Program-made: the position numbers and the translations under genes
In this document: positions 55,627 to 64,000 of the stretch, one piece after another
How the letters are laid out: each line of letters begins with the position of its first letter
Position numbering within the stretch: position 1 is the first letter of the stretch
From: Xenopus tropicalis
Taxonomy: Eukaryota > Chordata > Amphibia > Anura > Pipidae
Length of the DNA: 64,000 nucleotides
NCBI RefSeq assembly: GCF_000004195.4
Contig: NC_030681.2
Location: forward strand, 21,778,482 to 21,842,481
Direction of reading: 5' to 3'
Notes under the pieces: generated by a model
What the model was told of the DNA's origin: nothing
Databases searched by the model: none
What the model saw: only the letters and a program-made list of their open reading frames with translations

Positions 55627-55935
55627 TCAAGCTTGAAATGCTGATAACATTATTTGCGCTTCTTTCTTGTCTGGGTAATGTTTAACGATGATGTTTAACA
55701 GCATTAAAATCACTGCTGCATCGTGAAACCTGTTTTCACTTCTATCCTCAGATGTATTGGTTGTGAAATAGGTCATGTTGTTGTCACTGAAGCAAATAAT
55801 TGTTGAAAGAACGGCTGAATTTGTGGAGTAGAAGATATTCATATCATCTGGTTGGTAAATTTGGAGTGACTTCTGGTCTCAAAATAAGAAAATCATTGTG
55901 CTGCCAAAATCTTCTTCATGGTGTCTTCAGTTTTC
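55627..55935 (-). pseudogene. possible decayed exon or transposon ORF
   Basis: The minus strand is open from 55842 to 55627 (71 codons with ATG), ending HDAAVILMLLNIIVKHYPDK then KEAQIMLSAFQA. Upstream the same frame continues through FETRSHSKFTNQ to a single TGA and then KTEDTMKKILAAQ, reaching a splice-acceptor-like tttgttttctag. The amino-acid composition looks protein-like and it is in no repeat I recognise. I cannot name a family. It could be a dead host exon, a transposon remnant or chance. Confidence 0.25.
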
Positions 55936-55999
55936 CTAGAAAACAAATGAGGGGCTTTGAAAAATGTCATAAAAGATATCATCATTAATCATTTAAATC

Positions 56000-56223
56000 T
56001 TTAGAGCAACATTTTTCGGCAGGCATGGATTCACAGAGAATTGCCACGTTTCACCATTGGAAGATTTTTTCACAGGCATGAAAATTTTCAGCGGAAAAAA
56101 GGTCTTGTGTCTTGAAAAAAATGTCGTCAGTATCTAAAGAAAGATGCACGGGTCAAAAATGTAGTGTTTCATGAATTTTTTGTCATTTGGCGACGCGAAA
56201 CGGGACAGATTCGCTCATCACTA
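56000..56223 (-). mobile_element. hAT-type MITE, left end worn
   Basis: The left side has atttttcggcaggcatggat; the right end is gacagattcgctcatcacta. No TSD. Confidence 0.7.
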
Positions 56224-56621
56224 TTGCTCTTATTTTATATGATAAAACAATATGAAATACAGTATAACAGAAAGTTATAGTAGCAACTTTTAACCCTCCC
56301 TAAGGACTCATTTACTAAAAGTAGTGTGTTTTTTTTATATGATTCATATTTTTTTTTGCCAAAACAAACAAAATATTTTCACCATTTGTTATGTATTAAA
56401 ATGGTGACAAATCTGAAAGTAAATATACACCATCTAAAGCCTGTCTTTTTTCACTTGGCCAATCTTGTTTTCTTTGTGGTTTTAGAGGTTTGGGGGGGGG
56501 GGGGGGTTGAACTCTATTGTGCATTTTTTTTTCATTCATGCCTTTTTTTATAAAAGGCTGGTGTTTTTTGTGGTTTTAGAGAAACATGCTGTCCATTTGT
56601 TGAAACCCATATGCTCAAGAT
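56224..56621. other. no feature recognised
   Basis: AT-rich, with a G-run at about 56491-56506. No gene. Confidence 0.3.
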
Positions 56622-56790
56622 TATTGATGAGCGAGCTGTCCCTTTTCGCAAAATGGCAAAAAGTCCACAAAACACACTTGTGGCGCAGCTTTTTTGTCGC
56701 CCACGTTTTTTTTTTATCACCTGCATCTTTTTTTTTGTCGCCCGCATCATTTTTTACGTGACCACGCCTATTTTGCCGCGTGGCATTATA
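56622..56790 (+). mobile_element. hAT-type MITE, right end lost
   Basis: Starts TATTGATGAGCGAGCTGTCC. The interior has 'gtcgcccacgttttttttt' words. It stops a few bases before the next copy. Six short ORFs on both strands are translations of this pair. Confidence 0.6.
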
Positions 56791-56798
56791 TCTGGGAG

Positions 56799-56987
56799 TA
56801 GTGATGAGCAAATCTGTCCTGCAAATTTGCAAAGCTGCTTAAAAAAAACCCGCTTTTTTGACTTGAACATGAATTTTTTGATGCAATCATAAATTTTTGT
56901 GGAAGTTTAGTGAAACAATTCACCAATGACGAAATGCGGAATTTCGCTGCGAATCTGTGCCTGGCAAAGAAAATTTGCTCATAGCTA
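56799..56987 (+). mobile_element. hAT-type MITE with aged TSD
   Basis: Starts TAGTGATGAGCAAATCTGTC and ends gaaaatttgctcatagcta. The flanks tctgggag and actggaag match at 6 of 8. Confidence 0.75.
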
Positions 56988-57007
56988 ACTGGAAGCACTT
57001 CCCTGTA

Positions 57008-57613
57008 CAGGTATAGGACCCATTATCCAGAATGCTCGGGACCAAGGGTATTCCGGATAAGGGGTCTTTCTGTAATTTGGATCTTCATACCTTAAGTCTA
57101 CTAAAAAATCAATAGAACATTAATTAAACCCAATAGGATTATTTTGCCTCCAATAAGGATTAATTATATCTTAGTTGGGATCAGTTACAGGTACTGTTTT
57201 ATTATTACAGAGAAAAGGGAATCATTTAACCATTAAATAAACCCAATAGGGCTGTTCTGCCCCCAATAAGGGGTAATTATATCTTAGTTGGGATCAAGTA
57301 CAGGTACTGTTTTATTATTACAGAGAAAAGGGAATCATTTAACCATTAAATAAACCCAATAGGGCTGTTCTGCCCCCAATAAGGGGTAATTATATCTTAG
57401 TTGGGATCAAGTACAGGTACTGTTTTATTATTACAGAGAAAAGGGAATCATTTAACCATTAAATAAACCCAATAGGACTGTTCTGCCCCCAATAAGGGGT
57501 ATTATATCTGTTTTATATTACAGAGAAAAAGGAAATCAATTTTAAAAATCTGAATTATTTGATTAAAATGGAGTCTATGGGACAGGCTTTCCGGAAAAGG
57601 GATCCCTTACCTG
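57008..57613. mobile_element. TA-flanked MITE with 113-bp repeats
   Basis: Starts CAGGTATAGGACCCATTATC and ends gggatcccttacctg, with TA at 57006-57007 and 57614-57615. Confidence 0.88.
57122..57525 (+). repeat. 113-bp tandem array, 3 units plus a partial
   Basis: ttagttgggatca begins at 57171, 57284 and 57397. A fourth unit is deleted inside (ggggtattatatctgtttta). Confidence 0.9.
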
Positions 57614-57615
57614 TA

Positions 57616-58640
57616 TTATCATTCTCTGGAACATTCTTTACTTTAACTAAGTTGGAAATTACAACAATTGGACAAGCAGGAGAGGTCTATTTCACTGAAT
57701 TTGTTTCAGAGACCACACATTTTGTGATTCTTTCAAATACAGTCTGAAACAATTTACCTGCTGACTTTGTTCCAAAAGGGCTGTTTCAGGAGCGAAGCAG
57801 CAGTATCTGCATATTGGTGGGTGGCAGTGCCAAGTGCCATTTAGTTGGCATGCTACAGTTGCTGTTTTTGCACCTAATGCTCCCTATTGGGGAAATGAAT
57901 CCAAAACAATTTTGGCTCCATATTAACAAACAGATTTAAAAGTTTATAAACACAGAAATCCTGGCAACACTCACATATTTGTTTCGAGATTCCAGTAACG
58001 CAAGTATAGTGGTAGTAAGACAAAACGTCATACACTGAAACTACTTGTACTTTTGTGGAATGATGCTCTCAAAATTCAAATTTGTTGATTTGTTTGCTTA
58101 ATATTTAATGTCCCAAAAACATTTTCCCTTGGTAAACTCCTTTAGCATCTGTTTTTTATGCCATTGCCTGGACATTAAAGTTCCGTGCTTGATTCTGCCT
58201 TCAAAAGCCGCTGTTGAAGTTGGAAGGATAGAGAATAAAAGAACAGAGCTAATCAAAGTATTCTCCCTGCTAGAGAATTGAACTCCCAGGTCATTTATCA
58301 GTTTTAGACAATATGTCTGACTACATCCTTCTTTTGGGCAGATGGATAAATTCATACATTTTATTCTGTACAAAAATCTTTGCAAACATTTTTCATGTAT
58401 TTATAACACCATCTTGCCTATGGGGTTATGTAGGACTCTTGTCACATAGATGGTCCCTTGCTGAGGTTGGAGGGAGGGTTTGCACAGCTTCTCAAGCAAT
58501 TAAGGTAATAAGAATGTATTTGCTGCACAGGCATGGTACTGATTTCACACAGTAAGTACCACTCAGACTGTTAAATAATTATTTGTTATAGAATGATATA
58601 GGTCCTCCAAGGTCAACTCCAAGGCAAACACCCATTTACT
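57616..58640. other. about 1 kb, apparently single copy
   Basis: No element ends. Balanced composition at 58020-58330 (for example ttccgtgcttgattctgcct and aactcccaggtcatttatca) suggests a conserved-element candidate. The 95- and 80-residue ORFs have no recognisable domain. Confidence 0.3.
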
Positions 58641-59551
58641 TGTAACCCTATCCTCACCGCTTCTGGCACTTTTGACAGTGTTACACTCCACGTGTGGCGC
58701 TTACCTGATGGCACGGGACAAACCTGAATCACTCCGCAGTGGTATTGGGAGAGACTGGGTACCTGGTACTTATAAGCGCAGTGCCTCCACCTAGTGGGAT
58801 CCGGGAGTGCACCTACGGGTGGCCCCACTAGGAACAATAATAATGCACACACAGTACTTGATAAACGAAATAACTTTTATCTGAAATAAAGGGGAAACTA
58901 ATACAGATAACACTCCTATCAAAGTGGCAATAAGGGCCTTACTAACTAGCTTTGCCAGCGCAAGCTATCTCACTAACTATGTACAGTCCTTTAGCTCAGT
59001 CCAAAGGAAAGTTTATATACTTTAAATCTTCAAGCTCTCCTTTATTAGTTTCACTTTAATGATACTCACTCCAGGGATCTCTTTGGGTGATTCACACAGA
59101 ATCTTCAGGCGAGTCCAGCACTTACAGCCATGCAGTGCGACTACTAGCCCCTTTAGGTACTCAGATGGGATTCCCCTGCAGGTGTTTGTTCCTCCAGTCA
59201 GGACTCCTCACAGGATCTCTGTCTCTCCAGGTACAGGGTCTGCCTTCCCTGTACCAGCCTGTTCCAAAGGCCAGCTTCTTCTTGTGCTGCTCCTCTCTCT
59301 GAGCCCACGTGCAGCTTCTGGAGTTCTGGGGCTTTCTGTCTCCTCCCTCTGGCTTCCTCTCCCAGGCTGCTTTGCAACTTCCGGCAGCCCTGAGCTTGCT
59401 GTTCACCTTGTTGCTAGGCAGCAGCTCACAGCACAAAGTCTCAGTGCCAGCTCCCCTACAGGGAACAGCAGCAGGAGGGGGGTAAGTGCAGGGACCCAGC
59501 ACTACCTCCCTACATACTTTTATCCTATGTTTATACAATTGGAACCCTACA
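58641..59551 (-). mobile_element. solo LTR, relative of 22040-22930
   Basis: It runs TGTAACCC...CCCTACA. It shares the TGTAACCC start, the cgtgtggcgct and gtgcctccacc words and the CCCTACA end with the LTRs at 22040 and 26766. On the minus strand a TATA-like GGATAAAAGTATG lies near 59525. The flanks do not form a clear TSD (tact/cttg). The 177- and 125-residue ORFs lie wholly in the LTR and are incidental. Confidence 0.65.
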
Positions 59552-59598
59552 CTTGGGGCCTTCCCTACAGCAAGGTCAACCTTCTCATTTAAGAGGAG

Positions 59599-59763
59599 TA
59601 GTTATGAGTGAATCTGACCCGTTTCACATTGCCAAAAAATTGATGCGCACCGAATTTTTCTTTTGCAAATTTTTTTTTGAAGTTTTGCAAAACAATTCAC
59701 CAATGGCGAAATGCTGAAATTCGCTGCAAATTCATTGCTGGTGAAAAAGTTTGCTCATGACTA
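59599..59763 (+). mobile_element. short hAT-type MITE with perfect 8-bp TSD
   Basis: Starts TAGTTATGAGTGAATCTGAC and ends aaagtttgctcatgacta. The flanks aagaggag (59591-59598) and aagaggag (59764-59771) are identical. Confidence 0.9.
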
Positions 59764-59888
59764 AAGAGGAGTCCAAGAAACCAATACACTGTAACACAAA
59801 AAATGGATGAATCACTTACAGGGCATGTATATTCTTGGATGAGTTATACCTCCTCCCAAACCAACTTGGAAAAGCCCTCAGTCTAAGG

Positions 59889-60155
59889 CAGTGATCCCTG
59901 ACCAGTGACTCGGGAGCAACATGTTGCTCACCAACCCCTTTAATGTTGCTACCAATGGCCTTAAAGCAGGTCATCATTTTTGAATTTCTGGCTTAAAGAC
60001 AAGATTTGGAGGCATAAAGACCATGTGTACTGTCAAGCAGAGCCTCCTGTAGACTACCAGTCATCACAGCCCATATTGATCATCCCCTAGGAAATGATTC
60101 ATGCTTGCTTTGCTCCCCAACATTTTTTACATTTAAATGCCATCCCACACACTAG
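59889..60155. mobile_element. Charlie-type hAT MITE, right end worn
   Basis: Starts CAGTGATCCCTGACCAGTGA with gggagcaacatgttgctcac. The right side has tttgctccccaacatttttt but no intact terminus. Confidence 0.6.
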
Positions 60156-60188
60156 GCATCCTGTTGTTCCTTACTCATGCTTCCATTC

Positions 60189-60540
60189 CATTCCTGAGCA
60201 AATCTGTCCCGTTTCGCGGATAAATTTGTGAAACTACCGGAAAATTAGCAAAACGGCAAAAATTTTGCAAAACATAGGTGTCACATGACCATTTTTTTTA
60301 CGCAGCTGTGCCTATTTTGACATACTCACGCCCATTTTGATGTGGCTGTGCCCATTTTGACGTGACCGCGCCTATTTTGAAGTGACCGCACATATTTTGA
60401 CACAACCGTGACTACTTTGGACACGCAATTCATTTTTTCCCAGCAAATTGTCATGGATGTTTCGCAAAACAATTCACCAATGGCGAAATGCACAAATTCG
60501 CTAGGAATTCATGCCTGGCGAAAAAATTTTCTCATCACTA
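60189..60540 (+). mobile_element. hAT-type MITE
   Basis: Worn left end (cattcctgagcaaatctgtc); right end aaaattttctcatcacta. The interior repeats tattttgacgtgaccgcgcc-type words about six times at 20-21 bp spacing. The flanks do not match. Confidence 0.75.
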
Positions 60541-60580
60541 CTGAACAGGATCACAACAAGAAGCCATGGTATATGTTTAG

Positions 60581-60615
<35 letters not shown>

Positions 60616-61354
60616 GCACCCATCATTCCCAGCTACAGTCAGGTGATCCCAGTGGTGGGCAATAAGGTGAGCAAGTTCCAAGGAAAACTTAGTTCCTGTG
60701 AAAAATGCATAATGAAGCAATAGAATTCCTAATAAATCAGTTTAAAGTGAGTGTAGGACTGGCCAGACTGGGGGTGACTTTAACATAGTTGGCCAGTTTG
60801 AATATATTGCAATATGTGGACAAACAATCTCTGTTTTATTTAAATAGGAGGGCATTTTAGTAGCTTTATGTGAAGAATAACTTAATACCCTGTGTATATT
60901 GGTAATGGGTGCAGAGGACCTCTAGTTTGTGTCTATATATTTATATATTCATCACAGATATGTTTATATATCTTTGGAAAAAAAAAATTATATTCCAACC
61001 ATTAAGACTCCGACTATATATTTATAATTTATTATCTATATATTTATAGTTCCTAAGAATTATAAAATGGTAAGGCACAGGGACTAAGGACTTTGTATTT
61101 TTAATGCCCTGCATCTGCTGGTGTGCTGAGCACAGTCAATTATTCCATATTCCCTGGAGGAAAGAAGGTAGATTTGTAGTGGCATTATACTGTGTGCGCA
61201 CCCAAGAGATTAATATCTGAGATATGAGTCCAGAAGCCTGTAATAACAGGCATAATTTAAGATGAGATTCCCTTTTATTTTACATGTAATGTATGAACAA
61301 TCATTTATAATGCATTTATTGCTTCTCATTTCTTTGTCTTACATATTAAACATA
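60541..61354. other. about 800 bp without recognised features
   Basis: Contains (TA)n at about 60584-60612. AT-rich beyond. No gene. Confidence 0.35.
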
Positions 61355-61640
61355 TTAAAGGGGCAATAGACCTTTTTTAAACATTCCTTTGTATTTGTTT
61401 GATGAAATCATTAACTGGCTAATTTCATTTTTTCTCAATTAACCTTAATGTCACTTGAGTCCATAAAGCTTAACAAGGTAGCCACAGTGTAAAAGTAGCC
61501 ATCAGTCTGGCTGTTCACAGCTTTATTTTTTTAATTACAGCCAGTTGCCTTCTGTAAGTTCGCACCTAGCAACATCACATGTCATCATACCATATCTCAA
61601 TGTCATTGCACCAACCTGGTGCTAAAATCAAAATAAATAC
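61355..61640. mobile_element. possible T2-like MITE fragment
   Basis: ttaaaggggcaatagacctt resembles a T2 left end. No matching right end was found, so this is tentative. Confidence 0.3.
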
Positions 61641-61672
61641 ATGCTCAGTCCACGTTTAATGTGCATTTGTAG

Positions 61673-61791
61673 TATCTAGTATAAATAAATTTAAAGCAAC
61701 TGGACTTGTTTAGTAAACAAGTCCAGTTGCTTTAGATTTATTTATACTAGATATACCATGACCTGGATGAATGAAAATCTTCATAGACATA
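61673..61791. mobile_element. snap-back retroposon, 12-bp TSD
   Basis: The 119-bp insert lies between gtgcatttgtag at 61661-61672 and the same 12 bases at 61792-61803. Its first 81 bp form a near-perfect palindrome: arms 61673-61712 and 61714-61753 with one mismatch and a 1-nt spacer. The remainder reads taccatgacctggatgaatg then aaaatcttcatagacata, a repeat I associate with Xenopus. No coding capacity; the parent element is not identified. Confidence 0.75.
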
Positions 61792-61803
61792 GTGCATTTG
61801 TAG

Positions 61804-62450
61804 GTTTTTATCAAAGTTTCTGGGTGCGCAATATGTGTAAATATTCTGGTCTTTGACACTTTGCCTGTTACTGACTTATCTGATTGATGCTTAACCTGAC
61901 CTGTGCCGGAATCTCTACTATGATTCTTCTTAACCCTTTTAATTTCAGCTAATTTAGACATTTTAGGAGCAGGAGAAATCCACTAAGTTTGCTTTAAGCC
62001 AAGACATAAGCTCTGAGAGCCCAAGTTCGTGATTACCTTTTGCACAAGGTGGAGGATGTGTTCCCAAAGGACGAGAGTTACAATGAGATGTTCCTGTCCA
62101 TAGTTTATTTGAGGGGATGAAGCACACAGTTCTTCCTCTTTGGACTCCACTTATCATGGATGGTGGATGCTGAGGAGCCTGGAGCATAAGGCCTCAGTAA
62201 GAAGAATAGTGCACTAAGATAATGAAGACACTTTCTTCTTCATTGACATTTGGAAAAAGGGATGCAGTGAATGAGGTAGAGCTGGTGGATTGCAATCTTG
62301 GTGGTGAAAGTGGGGAGATAGACATTGGAGCTAGAAAGAGCAGACTGCTCCATGGAGAAGATTTAGTGTGGGGCAATGGCACTCAGGGGGTACTCACCAA
62401 GTGTACGGGCTCAAGTGGGTGGGGATTTCAGAAGTTACATGCGTAATCCC
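61804..62450. other. ORF-rich stretch of unknown nature
   Basis: On the minus strand, frames 62187-61963 (74 codons) and 61961-61710 (83 codons) are joined by a stop and an ATG one base later. The second frame runs on into the snap-back insertion, so its end is not original. Overlapping plus and minus frames of 62-74 codons cover 62194-62446. I recognise no domain. It may be a decayed retroelement ORF or chance. Confidence 0.25.
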
Positions 62451-63065
62451 TTAAACCAGCCTTGAGGCAGACTGAAACAGTAGGAGAAATACTGGGGAGT
62501 GTGAGCAACACGACAAAACAAACGTTGTGTATGTTGTGCCACTTGATTGATTGAATTACTGAGAAGTATTTGCTGCTACTTGTTTAATTAACGGCTATTT
62601 GGTTCAAGAACCAGTAGCACCCATTTTGTAAAACAGGAAAGGGTTACACTGGATTTTGCTTACAATGTTTATACAATAATGTTGCATTCAGTAATGTGTT
62701 TACCTTTGTGAATAATACAATGTTTTTACAGTACAAGTGCAGAAGCTGAATTTGACCTTGTGACATTTTGCTTGTTCGTGCAATATTAGTCGGGGACTTA
62801 CCATCGACATAGAATATTACAAATACTGTATTTAGAGCTTTTTGCTTATATATTTATATATAAAAGCTAATACGTGATGGTATTACAAATAATCCCTAGT
62901 TTTCTTCCTGTCTTCCTTGTCAATCTCAAGGATAAAAATGCAATAAAGTTTGCTCTCTTCAGTGTAGAGGTGCATAACCATTCCTTTGCGCTTACCTGGT
63001 CACAGGGCTCAGTGAGTGAGATATAATGTTTATGTTATGTATGCATCATCAGTACGTTTTTACAG
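62451..63065. other. about 600 bp, apparently single copy
   Basis: Balanced stretches at 62720-62960 (for example gtgcaatattagtcggggac). Possible conserved DNA; no gene. Confidence 0.3.
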
Positions 63066-63067
63066 TA

Positions 63068-64000
63068 CAGGTATGGGATCCCTTATCCGGAGACCCGTTA
63101 TCCAGAAAGTTCCGAATTACATAAAGGCTATCTCCCATAGACTAATTTATAAGCAAAAAATTCTAATTTTTATAAATGATTCCCTTTTCTCTGTAATAAT
63201 AAAACAGTACCTGTACTTGATCCCAAATAAGATATAATTACCCCTTATTGGGGGCAGAACAGTCCTATTGGGTTTATTTCATGGTTAAATGATTCCCTTT
63301 TCTCTGTAATAATAAAACAGTACCTGTACTTGATCCCAACTAAGATATAATTACCCCTTATTGGGGGCAGAACAGCCCTATTGGGTTTATTTAATAGTTA
63401 AATGATTTCCTTTTCTCTGTAATAATAAAACAGTACCTGTACTTGATCCCAACTAAGATATAATTACCCCTTATTGGGGGCAGAACAGTCCTATTGGGTT
63501 TATTTCATGGTTAAATGATTCCCTTTTCTCTGTAATAATAAAACAGTACCTGTACTTGATCCCAACTAAGATATAATTACCCCTTATTGGGGGCAGAACA
63601 GTCCTATTGGGTTTATTTAATGGTTAAATGATTCCCTTTTCTCTGTAATAATAAAACAGTACCTGTACTTGATCCCAACTAAGATATAATTACCCCTTAT
63701 TGGGGGCAGAACAGCCCTATTGGGTTTATTTAATAGTTAAATGATTTCCTTTTCTCTGTAATAATAAAACAGTACCTGTACTTGATCCCAACTAAGATAT
63801 AATTACCCCTTATTGGGGGCAGAACAGTCCTATTGGGTTTATTTCATGGTTAAATGATTCCCTTTTCTCTGTAATAATAAAACAGTACCTGTACTTGATC
63901 CCAACTAAGATATAATTACCCCTTATTGGGCGTAGAACAGCCCTATTGGGTTTATTTCATGGTTAAATGATTCCCTTTTCTCTGTAATAATAAAACAGTA
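63068..64000. mobile_element. TA-flanked MITE with 113-bp repeats, cut by window end
   Basis: Starts CAGGTATGGGATCCCTTATC after TA. The right end lies outside the window. Confidence 0.85.
63177..64000 (-). repeat. 113-bp tandem array, at least 7 units
   Basis: gatcccaa begins at 63219, 63332, 63445, 63558, 63671, 63784 and 63897, exactly 113 apart each time, and an eighth unit starts at the window edge. Alternating variants (tttcatgg, ttaatagt, ttaatggt) repeat in order every three units. Confidence 0.93.

Noticed and set aside
58641..59551. Clear TSD for the third LTR
   Set aside because: With TG...CA ends the flanks are tact and cttg. An ACTTG duplication is possible only by shifting the ends, so I did not claim it.
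59059..59592. 177-residue plus ORF, with a 125-residue ORF opposite
   Set aside because: Almost all of it lies in a solo LTR, it has no recognisable domain, and its serine/leucine-rich composition follows the C/T-rich LTR sequence.

Overview
The window reads as vertebrate, almost certainly Xenopus (frog), non-coding chromosomal DNA. It is AT-rich and has no operons, no bacterial promoters and no long open reading frames. It carries several repeat families that I recognise as typical of Xenopus: the TA-flanked palindromic MITE with CAGGTATGGGA ends, the T2/Kolobok MITEs with TTAAAGG ends, the TAGTGATGRGCGAA hAT MITE, Harbinger-like palindromes with GGGGCTGATTTACTAA ends, CR1/L2 LINE tails and Gypsy-type LTRs. 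I cannot decide from sequence alone between X. tropicalis and X. laevis. I found no host exon, tRNA, rRNA or CRISPR. The window is probably intergenic or inside a large intron.

Layout. 1-8 kb: TA-MITEs, hAT MITEs, one T2 MITE and a 133-bp retroposed element at 3008-3140. 8-18 kb: a dense hAT-MITE field, a T2 MITE with a hAT element nested inside it (12601-13502), a TA-MITE with seven 113-bp units, and a palindromic T2 remnant. 18-22 kb: mostly single-copy DNA, an L2-like tail and hAT copies. 22-27.5 kb: a solo LTR, then a 3.7-kb Harbinger-like element swollen by about 50 copies of a 52-bp unit and itself interrupted by a second solo LTR. 28-33 kb: tandem hAT elements, a perfect hAT insertion and a CR1 3' end. 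33-43 kb: Charlie-type hAT elements, a Penelope-like insertion with a nested Harbinger palindrome, TA-flanked elements and more Harbinger MITEs. 43-50 kb: the same 52-bp satellite in opposite orientation inside another Harbinger element, a CR1 3' end inside a T2 MITE, and a nine-unit 113-bp array. 50-58 kb: single-copy DNA, a Gypsy integrase fragment and two more 113-bp arrays. 58-64 kb: a third solo LTR, hAT copies, a snap-back retroposon and an eight-unit 113-bp array running off the edge.

How it works together. The window is a record of nested transposition. Target-site duplications (TSDs) visible by eye sort the elements: 8 bp (hAT), 3 bp (Harbinger-like), TTAA (Kolobok/T2), TA (mariner-like), 4 bp (LTR) and 12-18 bp (target-primed retroposons). 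Three unrelated MITE families each carry their own internal tandem repeat (52, 113 and 21 bp). Satellite growth inside short palindromic transposons is therefore the dominant theme.

Most interesting observations: (1) two retroposed elements with exact 14-bp and 18-bp TSDs that share a 3' tail and a decayed hammerhead-ribozyme-like core; (2) a 119-bp insertion with an exact 12-bp TSD whose 5' end is a 40-bp snap-back palindrome; (3) a 156-bp trimeric higher-order repeat in one of the two 52-bp satellites; (4) a Gypsy integrase fragment with no start codon. Nearly all short ORFs in the window are translations of these repeats.
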